Origin: Bifidobacterium dentium JCM 1195 = DSM 20436
GTDB taxonomy: Bacteria > Actinomycetota > Actinomycetes > Actinomycetales > Bifidobacteriaceae
Direction of reading: 5' to 3'
DNA: 64,000 bases
NCBI RefSeq assembly: GCF_001042595.1
Contig: NZ_AP012326.1
Location: 124,001-188,000, forward strand
The first letter of the stretch is position 1, and each line of letters starts with the position of its first letter. A model generated the notes under the pieces. The model saw only the letters and a program-made list of their open reading frames with translations, made no database searches and had not been told where the DNA came from. Of the stretch, positions 44,792 through 54,200 are shown one piece after another. A program made the translations under genes and the position numbers.

Positions 44792-45742
44792 ATGACCGAT
44801 ATCACCAACGAAGGCAACAAGCGCGATCTGGGCACTCCGGCACTTGAGCAGATGTACGGCAAGGGCGTGGCCCGTTCCGCAGCGAAACAACGCCGTCGTA
44901 AGACGTTGGAAGTGACCAGCGAAGGACGCCGCGCAGGGTGGGGCACGTATGCGATTCTCGTCGTGACGATCCTGATTTTCGTGTTCCCGCTGTATGTGGC
45001 GCTTTCGATTGCGTCGCAAAACAGCTCCAGCACGCAGTACGGCGTGCAGGCGCTGATTTTCGGCAGCGGACTGATCAAGAACATCTCGCGCGCATTCGGC
45101 GCCATGAAATTCTGGCAGGCGTTGAGCGGCACCCTGTTCGTGGCAATCGTCACGTCGGTATCGACGGTGTTCTTCTCCACGCTGGCAGGCTACTCATTCT
45201 CCAAACTGCGGTTCCGCGGCCGCGGCGTGCTGTTCACCATCGTGATCGGTACCATGACCATCCCGCAGCAGTTGAGCATCGTACCGCTGTACATCATGGC
45301 CAACAAGGCCGGATTGTTCGGTTCGATCTGGGCCGTGATCATTCCGGGTCTGGTCAGCGCGTTCGGCGTGTTCTGGATGACGCAATACCTGCAGGACGCC
45401 CTGCCTTACGAGCTGATCGAAGCGGCGCGCGTGGACGGCTGTTCCATGTTCCGCACCTTCATCTCCGTGGCGGTGCCCGCAGCCCGGCCGGCGGCCGCGA
45501 TGCTGTTCCTGTTCACGTTCATCGCGCAGTGGACCAACTACTTCTGGCCCATGCTTATTCTCGGCCCGAACAAGAACAGCATGCTCACCGTTGCCGCGGC
45601 AACCCTGAAGGGCGCGTACTTCACCGACTACACCATCGTGATGGCCGGCGTGGTGCTCACCACCTTCCCGCTCATCCTTCTCTTCGCCGTCGCCGGCAAG
45701 CAACTGGTTTCCGGCATCATGGCCGGTGCGGTGAAGGGCTGA
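44792..45742 (+). CDS. CUT1 ABC importer permease, MalG/UgpE type, third system
   Basis: 316 residues; an N-terminal polar extension (~45 residues), six helices, the EAA loop (LIEAARVDGCSMFRTFISVAVPAARP) and the C-terminus LVSGIMAGAVKG. No glycosidase is linked, so the substrate of the third importer cannot be inferred beyond a carbohydrate. Confidence 0.9.
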   Translation: MTDITNEGNKRDLGTPALEQMYGKGVARSAAKQRRRKTLEVTSEGRRAGWGTYAILVVTILIFVFPLYVALSIASQNSSSTQYGVQALIFGSGLIKNISRAFGAMKFWQALSGTLFVAIVTSVSTVFFSTLAGYSFSKLRFRGRGVLFTIVIGTMTIPQQLSIVPLYIMANKAGLFGSIWAVIIPGLVSAFGVFWMTQYLQDALPYELIEAARVDGCSMFRTFISVAVPAARPAAAMLFLFTFIAQWTNYFWPMLILGPNKNSMLTVAAATLKGAYFTDYTIVMAGVVLTTFPLILLFAVAGKQLVSGIMAGAVKG

Positions 45743-45803
45743 TGCGGATTTGGCCTCCGCCGTCGGGCCATATACATGTACCCTTGTGACGAGGGTGCCG
45801 GCT

Positions 45804-45840
45804 ACAGGGGTTGCGCTCGCTCTGGCGCAACCCCTGTTTC
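45804..45840 (+). terminator. Rho-independent terminator after the third importer
   Basis: ACAGGGGTTGCGC pairs with GCGCAACCCCTGT across an 8-base loop, then TTTC. Confidence 0.85.
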
Positions 45841-45938
45841 ATGCGTGTTGATGCGTGTCACAGACATATGTTCTCCAGTTTCGTAGTGTTCAATAAGAAG
45901 TAGGTTTTTCTTAAGGGGCACGCGTCTGGAGGAGCACA

Positions 45939-48911
45939 ATGGCGTTCGTCAAAGACATGATTCGCATGTGGCTGCGATCGTGGAAGCGATTCGTCTCGAT
46001 CGCCATGATTACCCTGCTCGGCGTGGCCGTACTCACCGGCATCTACGCGGGATGTCGCGATGCGTTCCTCGCGTCGGACCGGTTCTTCGACGCCCAGGGC
46101 ATGCATGATATTCAGGTGTTATCGACGGCTGGGCTGAGCGATGCCGATGTCACCGCGCTGCGACGGGTCACTGGCGTACGGAAGGTGCAGGCCGAGCGCT
46201 CGCAAAGCGTAACCATCGATGTGGGCGGCGACAAGTCCGTAACCATGCAGGAAATCGGCACGAACGGCATCGACCAGCCATACCTGCAGGAAGGTCGCAT
46301 GCCGACCAAATCCGGTGAGGTCGCAGTTACCAAGCAATTCATCAAGGATTCCGGCCATACGATCGGCGACCGCATCACCGTCACACCTGAAGCATCCCAA
46401 GTGTCCGATTCTGGAGAATCGGACACTTCAGCGGTGTCGGATGAACAGTCGCCGGAATTCCCGACGGAGCTGCGAATCGTGGGCGTGGTGCTTGATCCTC
46501 AGAACCTGAGCAATCCTGACGGATATTCGGCCATGACCTCATTCCGTTCGACTGCGACGAGCGATTACACGTTTTTCGCGCCATCCGATGGCGTGACCGG
46601 CACCACCTATACGTCGGTCACTCTGCTGGTCGACGGTGCGGCAGACGAAAGCACGTTCGACGAATCCTACGAAACCATCGTCGGCAAAGTCATGAACCGC
46701 ATCAAAGGCAAAACGAAAACCAATCGTCAGAAAGCACGACGGCAGGAACTCATCGATGCGGGACAGAAGAAAATCGACGAAGCGCGAGACAAAGCCAATC
46801 GGCAATTCGCGGATGCGCAGAAACAGATAGACGAGAATCGCAGTCAATTCAATCAACAGATCGATCAGATTGTGGCACAGCAAAGCGCAATGCTGGGCAC
46901 AGGTGCGACCATGGACGAATCCACCCGTGAAACCATGCGTGAAACAGTGATCTCCAGCAGTCCGCAGCTCCAGGAAGCCAAGGCGCAATTGGACGCGGCG
47001 CAATCGCAATTGGACGAGCAGAGGAACAGTGCCGAACAAACCTTCCAGGATAAGGAAGATGAGCTCGAAAGCAGCGTGCCGAACGTGCGCTGGTACGTGC
47101 AGGATCGTTCATCCCTCGGCGGATACAGTGCGCTCAAATCCGACCTGAGTTCGATCCGATCCATCGGCAACGCATTCCCGGTCGTGTTTCTACTGGTCGC
47201 GGTGATGATGAGCCTGACCGCCATGGCGCGCATGGTCGAAGAGGACCGTGGCCTTATCGGCACCTACATCGGCCTCGGTTACGGACGATTGCAGGTCGCC
47301 GCGCGCTACATGCTGTTCGCACTGCTTGCCTGCCTGATTGGCGGCGGCCTTGGGCTATTGCTTGGATTCCTTGGCATTCCAGCGTTTTTGCTGATTGTGA
47401 TACAAGGCATGTATGTGCTGCCGGGCGTGCGATTCGAGTATGACTGGCTGTATGGATCGCTTGGTATCGCGCTGTTCGTGGTCGGCGTACTCGGTGCGAC
47501 GATCTACGCGTGCGTCGAAGAGATGCGGCAGACGCCCGCCGGCTTGATGCGTCCGAAAGCCCCGCGCGCAGGTTCGCGCATTCTATTGGAGCGGATTACG
47601 CCGATTTGGAGTCGTTTGGGATTCCTAAGCAAGGTTACTGCGCGCAATATCTTCCGTTTCAAGTCGCGCCTGGTCATGACGGTCGGAGGCGTTGCCGGAT
47701 GCACGGCGTTGATCATATGCGGGCTTGCGATCAACGACACCGTGGCGGAACTTGGCGTCAAACAGTATCGCGATATCTACCGATACGATGTGATGGTCGT
47801 TGCGAACGATACCGATGCGGATGCAATGCGGGCGAAGTTGCGAGCGGACGGGCGTACGACTTCGACCATGGACATACGTGTCGAATCCGGTGATCTGGCG
47901 AACGATGAGGGAAGCGAGGGCATCCAACTTGTGGTGGTGCCCGAGGAGCATCTGGATGAACTGGGTGAGATGGTTACGCTCAAGCCGGTCGCGTCCGGAT
48001 GGGATGGTGTGCGCAAGTTCTTCGGACTGTCCGATTCTGGAGAATCGGACAGTAAAGCAGTCGAAACCACGTTGCGAATGTCCGATTCTGGAGAATCGGA
48101 CAAACGGAGTGGCTCGAAGGCGGTGTTGGGCGACAGTGGGGTGATCGTGTCGCAGTCGGCGGCCAACGCTCTGGGCGTTAAGACCGGCGATACGGTGAAT
48201 CTCACCAACGGCGATGGCATTCAGGCCAAGGCCAAGGTGAGCGAGGTGACGCGTAACCTCATAGGTTCCGACATCTACGTGAGTGAATCGTATTATGGCA
48301 AGCTGTTCGGTTCAGGGTCCGGAATGTCCGATTCTCCAGAATCGGACAAATCGGATTCCGGCGGCTCCCTGACCTGGAACGCCGTATACGCCAAGCTCAC
48401 CGGATCCGACGATGCGCAGATCGCATACGCCAACACCCTCGAAAAGGATGATTCGGTGATGAAGACGGTGTGCTGCGCGGACATGGCCGCCAGCTTCAAA
48501 TTTGACCTCATGGGCGCGGTGGTCGCCCTGATCGTTGCGCTTGCGGGCGGTCTGGCGCTTGTGGTGCTGTTCACGCTTGCCAATACGAATGTGTCGGAAC
48601 GCGTGCGCGAGATGGCCACGTTAAAAGTGCTGGGATTCTTCGATCGCGAAGTGCATCGGTATGTGAATCGAGAGATGATGATTCTGACGGCCATGGGAGT
48701 GGTGATCGGTTTGCCGATAGGTCGATGGGTCGGTGGTCTGCTCACGGCTGCGCTGAATATGCCGGCATTGTATTTCGAGGTGGAGGTCAAGCCGATGAGT
48801 TACGTGATTGCGGCGGCGGCGACCATGGCGTTTGCGCTGTTGGTGCAACTGTTCGTGAATCCGGTGCTTGACCGGATCGAGCCGGTCAGTTCGTTGAAGT
48901 CGGTGGAGTAA
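45939..48911 (+). CDS. Large FtsX/MacB-type ABC permease without a linked ATPase
   Basis: 990 residues: an N-terminal helix (FVSIAMITLLGVAVLTGIYAG), an extracellular domain, a Gln/Glu/Lys-rich coiled coil (~270-385), one FtsX domain with four helices (~405-540), a second extracellular domain (~600-830) and a final FtsX domain (MATLKVLGFFDREVHRYV). Such permeases drive lipoprotein, peptide or envelope processes with a partner ATPase, which is absent from both flanks. Four in-frame palindromic elements add SDS[G/P]ESD peptides at ~156, ~698, ~715 and ~797, all in the predicted extracellular parts. Confidence 0.85.
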   Translation: MAFVKDMIRMWLRSWKRFVSIAMITLLGVAVLTGIYAGCRDAFLASDRFFDAQGMHDIQVLSTAGLSDADVTALRRVTGVRKVQAERSQSVTIDVGGDKSVTMQEIGTNGIDQPYLQEGRMPTKSGEVAVTKQFIKDSGHTIGDRITVTPEASQVSDSGESDTSAVSDEQSPEFPTELRIVGVVLDPQNLSNPDGYSAMTSFRSTATSDYTFFAPSDGVTGTTYTSVTLLVDGAADESTFDESYETIVGKVMNRIKGKTKTNRQKARRQELIDAGQKKIDEARDKANRQFADAQKQIDENRSQFNQQIDQIVAQQSAMLGTGATMDESTRETMRETVISSSPQLQEAKAQLDAAQSQLDEQRNSAEQTFQDKEDELESSVPNVRWYVQDRSSLGGYSALKSDLSSIRSIGNAFPVVFLLVAVMMSLTAMARMVEEDRGLIGTYIGLGYGRLQVAARYMLFALLACLIGGGLGLLLGFLGIPAFLLIVIQGMYVLPGVRFEYDWLYGSLGIALFVVGVLGATIYACVEEMRQTPAGLMRPKAPRAGSRILLERITPIWSRLGFLSKVTARNIFRFKSRLVMTVGGVAGCTALIICGLAINDTVAELGVKQYRDIYRYDVMVVANDTDADAMRAKLRADGRTTSTMDIRVESGDLANDEGSEGIQLVVVPEEHLDELGEMVTLKPVASGWDGVRKFFGLSDSGESDSKAVETTLRMSDSGESDKRSGSKAVLGDSGVIVSQSAANALGVKTGDTVNLTNGDGIQAKAKVSEVTRNLIGSDIYVSESYYGKLFGSGSGMSDSPESDKSDSGGSLTWNAVYAKLTGSDDAQIAYANTLEKDDSVMKTVCCADMAASFKFDLMGAVVALIVALAGGLALVVLFTLANTNVSERVREMATLKVLGFFDREVHRYVNREMMILTAMGVVIGLPIGRWVGGLLTAALNMPALYFEVEVKPMSYVIAAAATMAFALLVQLFVNPVLDRIEPVSSLKSVE
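46402..46425 (+). repeat. Palindromic element, single copy, in the FtsX-type gene
   Basis: Perfect 11-bp arms around GG; reads VSDSGESDT in the first extracellular domain. Confidence 0.93.
48028..48102 (+). repeat. Palindromic element doublet (51-bp period) in the FtsX-type gene
   Basis: Copies at 48028-48051 and 48079-48102, both perfect palindromic arms around GG; read SDSGESD twice with spacer peptide SKAVETTLRM between them. Confidence 0.93.
48325..48348 (+). repeat. Palindromic element, single copy, in the FtsX-type gene
   Basis: Perfect arms around CC; reads MSDSPESDK in the second extracellular domain. Followed by an SDSGGS codon run. Confidence 0.93.
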
Positions 48912-49183
48912 TACGACTCAGGGGAGTATACCCCGCCATTTTCCTCCTTTCCCAGGCGTATCACGTGTTGTGTGGCTCATGAAACCATTGAAGATACGGG
49001 GGTGTATGGAGCGTGTGCTTGGCGTGAGGCCGCACGCTTCGGTTGGCGTGTCTTGACCGTTGTGTCCGAGTGTTGCGGGTTTCAGCCGTGTGACTCGTTT
49101 TTCGCGGGGTTTGCCCGCATTGATTCGTTCCGCTGTAAGCAAGGTGCGGTGCCGTGAATGTTGAGAGCGGCGAGAATATTATG

Positions 49184-49195
49184 CGGGGGTTATAG
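49184..49195. promoter_or_regulatory. Motif CGGGGGTTATAG shared by the two HTH genes
   Basis: The same 12-mer occurs at 56813-56824. Each lies ~190 bp before an HTH-paralogue start, suggesting a common promoter element or binding site. The rest of the 469-bp gap 48912-49380 is G-rich and holds the G-tract described separately. Confidence 0.45.
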
Positions 49196-49262
49196 GGAGG
49201 GTATCGGAACAAATCCCCCCGATACGATTCGGCGTATCGCAGTTATATGAGGGGGTCGCCAT

Positions 49263-49343
49263 ATGAAAATACTTTCGCTGGGGGGGGGGGCTTCTTTTCT
49301 GCCCACATGCAATTTACAGGCGATCTTGCAGGGCTTGCGATGA
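49263..49343 (+). CDS. Small leader ORF carrying the G-tract
   Basis: An ATG at 49263 has a good ribosome site (GAGGGGG, 7-base spacing) and reads MKILSLGGG through the G-run, stopping after 26 codons at 49341 when the run is 11 Gs. With 12 or 9 Gs the frame runs to a TGA that overlaps the HTH ATG as ATGA. With 10 Gs it fuses in frame to the HTH protein. The likely role is a length-dependent translation switch rather than a functional peptide. Confidence 0.5.
   Translation: MKILSLGGGASFLPTCNLQAILQGLR
49280..49290 (+). repeat. Homopolymeric tract of 11 Gs
   Basis: The longest homopolymer I see in the window, placed inside the leader ORF ~90 bp before the first HTH gene of the pilus locus. 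G-tracts of this kind mediate phase variation of sortase pili in some bifidobacteria. Confidence 0.9.
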
Positions 49344-49380
49344 TGCCGGGTCGTACGATGACGCTCGAGCAGGGGCGGCA

Positions 49381-49866
49381 ATGATGATCGACGGTAAGTT
49401 CACTGCCAAGGAACGCTCCTATCTGGCCAGTCTGCCCGCGGTCAAAAGCGTCAGTGCGTCCCATATTCGCTATACCGACCAATTCCGTGTCGAATGCATG
49501 TGCCGTTACCGTGCGGGGGAGTCGCCTGCGGCTATCTTCCGTGAGGCAGGTCTTGATCCGAAACTTATCGGGTACAAGCGCGTGGAACGTTGCATCGCCA
49601 GATGGAAACGTCGGCAAGATAAGGAGGCGAAGTCCGGTAAGCGGACGAGTCCGTATGCGCTCGATGCCGATGATTTGCGGATATTGGAACACGGCAATCT
49701 TACGCAATCGGAATGGGGGTCGCCGAATGCCGGCGATTCCGAGGAGGGGCTGTCGCAGCTGGCGAGGGCTCAGCTGGCCATCAATGAGCGTGATCTGCTG
49801 ATTGCGCGGCAGGCGTTGCGCATCGACGAACTGGAGCGTGTATTGCGGCAGTTCGTCGAAAGGTAG
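49381..49866 (+). CDS. HTH protein 1 at the pilus locus (transposase-OrfA-like fold)
   Basis: A 161-residue basic protein with the motif IRYTDQFRVECMCRYRAGES, then IFREAGLDPKLIGYKRVERCIARWKRR, an IS3-OrfA-like HTH, and a C-terminal coiled coil (ARQALRIDELERVLRQFVER). It is paralogous to the protein at 57007, and the two flank the sortase/pilin genes. There is no IS context, so it is likely a domesticated DNA-binding regulator of the pilus genes; that is inference. AGGGGCGG precedes tandem ATGs at 49381 and 49384. Confidence 0.75.
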   Translation: MMIDGKFTAKERSYLASLPAVKSVSASHIRYTDQFRVECMCRYRAGESPAAIFREAGLDPKLIGYKRVERCIARWKRRQDKEAKSGKRTSPYALDADDLRILEHGNLTQSEWGSPNAGDSEEGLSQLARAQLAINERDLLIARQALRIDELERVLRQFVER

Positions 49867-49932
49867 CGGGATTGCCGAAATGCTGCAGTCAACAGCGTTC
49901 GGGCTGAATTTGGCGGGATCGGAGAGTCGCTA

Positions 49933-50982
49933 ATGCGGGAGTCGCGGTGCGAAACGGTGCGTGCTGAGGATTTGATGGAATCGGAAACGGTGGGAATGGG
50001 CTGGCGGCAGCCTGCGTTTGATGAGGTGATCGACGTTGCCGATGAGATGCGTGAACGCCGCAGGAATCGCCGTAGTATGCGCATGATGTATGCGATTGGT
50101 GCATTGCTGATCGTCGCCGCAATCTGCATTGGTGGGTTTCCGGCGGCATTGCAGTACCGTGCCGCAGTGGAGTTGTCGCGTACGTCGGCGCAATCCGCAC
50201 GAACGATTGCGGGCTGGCCGTATCCGCAGGCGGATGATGCGTTCGCTGCCGCGAAATCATACAACGAACGTCTTGCGGTTTCGGGGCAACCGATTTTGGG
50301 TGAGGCGAAGGATCCGTTCGCTGCGGTTCAGGGCGGTTCGCGGGCCAGCGAGACGGATGATGACGATGGCAGTGCGAGTTCCAAAGACGAGGAATATCAG
50401 GGATTGTTGGATTCCGGTGGCGGAGTGATGGGCACCATTCGCATTCCTAAGATTTCGGTGAACCTGCCAATCTACCACGGCACGTCGCAGTCGGCGCTGG
50501 CCTCCGGCGCGGGGCATCTGTACGGCAGCAGCCTGCCGGTCGGTGGCAAGAACACGCATGCCGTGATCACCGGGCATCGCGGATTGGTGAACGCCACCAT
50601 GTTCACGCGGCTCGACGAGATGCGTGTTGGCGACTACTTCTATCTTGACGTGATGGGTCATACGCTCGGCTATCAGGTGGACCGCATTTCCGTGATCGAA
50701 CCGAACGATACGTCAAAGCTGAAGATCGTGCCCGGCGAGGATCGCGTGACGCTGATGACATGCACGCCATACGGCGTGAACACCCACCGTCTGCTGGTTT
50801 CCGCGGTACGCTCGTCGATTCCCGACGTGATTCCCGACGAATCGGACGCGGCGAAGGATGCGCGGTTGATTGCGATCGTGGCCGCTGTAATCACACTGCT
50901 GCTCGGATTGGTTCTGTTGTGGTTGCGCAGAAAGCCGTGGCATATCCGCAGGCATGCGGCCAAATGGCCAAAAAGGGGATAG
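49933..50982 (+). CDS. srtC: Class C (pilin-polymerising) sortase
   Basis: 349 residues: an N-terminal cytoplasmic part, a helix (MMYAIGALLIVAAICIGGF), the sortase barrel with conserved His in HAVITGHRGL, catalytic Cys in TLMTCTPYGVNTHRLLVSA and Arg, and a C-terminal helix (LIAIVAAVITLLLGLVLLWL). This two-helix plan and the TCTPYGVNTHRL motif mark class C. It joins LPxTG pilins into covalent fibres on the cell surface. It is 66 bp after the HTH gene and 221 bp before the tip pilin; that gap has a small GCGCCGCAAGGCGC hairpin at 51175-51188. Confidence 0.95.
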   Translation: MRESRCETVRAEDLMESETVGMGWRQPAFDEVIDVADEMRERRRNRRSMRMMYAIGALLIVAAICIGGFPAALQYRAAVELSRTSAQSARTIAGWPYPQADDAFAAAKSYNERLAVSGQPILGEAKDPFAAVQGGSRASETDDDDGSASSKDEEYQGLLDSGGGVMGTIRIPKISVNLPIYHGTSQSALASGAGHLYGSSLPVGGKNTHAVITGHRGLVNATMFTRLDEMRVGDYFYLDVMGHTLGYQVDRISVIEPNDTSKLKIVPGEDRVTLMTCTPYGVNTHRLLVSAVRSSIPDVIPDESDAAKDARLIAIVAAVITLLLGLVLLWLRRKPWHIRRHAAKWPKRG

Positions 50983-51203
50983 ATTTCTGTTTCGAAAATC
51001 GGGTGCCGAAAACAACCTTCATGCGTTGCAGCCAGTAGGTTTTGCCGTGAGTCTTTCCCCTCGACTTTCCCGCCGTTAGGGTGTATGTGTGCTTGGGTGA
51101 ATTCCCCTACGTTTCAGGGTTGGAGCGGTGTCGAACGACTGCAAGGTCGTCGAAGCCGTATGAAGACAACCTAGCGCCGCAAGGCGCTGCGTAAGGGGAC
51201 AAT

Positions 51204-54200
51204 ATGAAACGTGCATGCGACGAATGGCAGGCAGTGCGCAAAGGGGGACTTGCTAAGCGAGTCATCACGGCGCTTGTTGCTGTGGCCATGCTCGGTGGTC
51301 TTGGATATGCCACTGCCAGCACCGCTGTTGCGCAGGATGATACGACGCAGCAGCAGGCGCAGCAGACGGAACAGTCTGCGAAGACCACAAGCGAATCGCA
51401 GGATGAGAAGACTTCCGATTCCGAAGCAACCAGCAAGAAGGCCGCTACGGATGAGACCTCTGCGGATGGTTCCGCTGAGGATACGAATACAACGGATGCC
51501 GATGCTGGTGTTGAAGCGCAGAATGGCGCTGATGAAACGGCAGTGCAAGCGGCTAATGAGCCGGCCGCGACTTCGGTGGCGGACGGTGGTTCGCCGGAAA
51601 GCGGTTCGTTGCTGCTGGATGAATCGTTCAAGAACAGCACCTTCGGAGACGCAAACTGGACAACTGCAGACAGCGCTTGCCTGACGGCCGCGACCAGTGG
51701 TTCGTTGAAGTGCGAGAACACGCAGGATAGCAGTGATATCCAAGGGGAGAACGGCAAGGGTTACCTGCAGTTGACAGATAACAGCGAGAACCAAAAAGCC
51801 GCAGTACTGTACAATCAGCCGGTCATCAGCAAGAGCGGCCTGCATGTTACGTTCGACTATTACATGTATCAGACGTCCGGCGCGGGCAAGTATACAACAC
51901 CAGCGGACGGCATCAGCTTCTTCCTGACGGATGGCGCGGCCACGCTGAGCAAGGCAGGCACCTCAGGCGCGGCACTCGGTTACGCGACTAGTGACGATGA
52001 TGGCATCGGCGACAGCAGCAAGCGAGGAGAGGGTGTCGCCCAAGGTGTGCTCGGCATCGGCTTTGACCGTTTCGGCAACTTCAGCACACAGCACGCAGCT
52101 GGAACCACTGCACGTGTCACCGGTGGCGATGATTGTACGCAAAGTGGAACGAACGCTGGTAATTCCGTCACTGTGCGCGGCGCAGGAAAGATCGACGTCG
52201 ACGGTAAATGGAATAACGGCTACTGCATTGTGGCATCCGAGAACGTTGCGGCCGGACTTGACAGTGGCAAGGCGACCAAGAGCGAAAACGATACCAATGG
52301 CGAATCCGTTGACATCACCATCGCTCCTGTTATCGATGACAGCGCCACGACGCAGCATCTGACGGTGAAGATCGCAGGTGAGACCGTTCTCGAAAAGGAT
52401 ATCGACCGTCTTCCGGATTCGGTGAAGTTCGGCTTCAGCGCATCCACAGGCGCTGACCATCAGGTGCAGTTGATTCGCGGACTGAAGGTTTACTCGGTAA
52501 ACAAGCTGAGCCAGCTTGATCTGGTGAAGTCCATGAACAAAGACACATATCCAGATGCGGATTCCCACACGTTCAATGTGGGCGATGAGGTTCCGTACAC
52601 GTTCGTAGTGCGTAACAGCGGCACCACCACGTTGAACAATGTTGCGGTGAATGATCCCAACATCACGAATGTTTCCTGCGGAACCGATACTCTTGCCGCA
52701 AACCAGCAGACGACGTGCTCCGGAACGTTGACCCTTACCGAAGACATGGTGGACAGCGAAGGCCACTTCACGAACACCGCCACGGCTTCGGGCACGGACG
52801 ACGAGGGTAATGCGGTGAATTCTCCTCAAGCCAGTGTGACGATTAAGGCGATTAAGCCGCTCGGCGCACCGGAAAAGCATAAGAGGATCAAGAAGAACAG
52901 CGACAACACCTACACGGTGAACGTCGATGTGACCGGTGCCGCGAACAGTTCCACAATCACCACTACTCAGTCGGTTGACTTCACGCTCGTGCTTGATGTG
53001 TCCAGTTCGATGAGTGACGAGATGGACAGCGACCAAGGTTCTATCAAGAAAATGACAGCATTGAAGTCCGCTGTAAACAACTTCTTGGGTGAGGCTGCGG
53101 AAATTAATGAGCAATCCGGTTCTGAGCTAATTCGTGTCGGCTTGGTGAAGTTTGCCGGTAAGGAATCGAGCAAAGTGGGGAATGAGACATATACGGAGGG
53201 AAGGTTTGTTTACAACTACTCCCAGATTGTAAGCCCCCTAACCGCTGATATGAGCGACTTGAAGAATAAAGTGTCAGCGCTTAGGCACAACGGTGCCACT
53301 CGGGCTGATCTTGGATTCAAGCATGCGTCCACTGTAATGAGCGGTGCTCGAACTGACGCAAAGCGCGTTGTCATCTTCTTTACGGATGGCACTCCTACAA
53401 AGGTGAGCGACTTTGATAAGGATGTAGCCAATAGCGCCGTTACCTATGCCAAGAGTTTGAAAGATAGTGGCGCTACCGTGTATTCCATTGGCGTTTTTGA
53501 CGGTGCGAATCCATCTTCAATAGAAGAAAACCAAAAGAATCAGTTCATGAACGCTGTATCCAGCAATTACCCACATGCGACGGCGTATGACAAACTTGGC
53601 ACGGGGAGTAACGCCGGATACTACAAGGTTGTTTCCAACGTCTCGGATCTGAAGTCCATCTTTGAGAAAATCCAGACGAATGAGACTACTGACGGTTTCA
53701 CCAACGTGAGCATCGAAGATACGCTTTCCAAATACGTCGAACTCTCCGGCAAGAACTATACGGTGACGGCGAAGGATGCCAATGGCAACGAGGTCACTCT
53801 CAAAGAGAATAGTGACTACACGCTGACCTATGACGAATCCGCCAAGAAGTTCACGGTCGTATTCCAGAACATGTTGCAAGATGGTGTTACCTACACGCTC
53901 TCCTACAACGTAAAGCCGACCCAGGAGGCGTATGACGAGTATGCGGCCAACGGCTATGGCGGCACTGTGGGTGATGCAGATACCGATCTCGACGGCAGCA
54001 CCACATCGTCCGGCCAGCTTGGCTTCCACTCGAATGAGTCCGCTTGCCTGGCCTACACGGCCAACGGTAAGAGACACGTTTGCTCCGACAATCCATACCT
54101 GCATCCTGTGATTCAGGTGGTCTCCTCCACCCTGCATATCGAGAAGCAGTGGAGCGGCGACGGTGAAAAGCCGGCAAGCATCAATGTGACTATCAAACAA

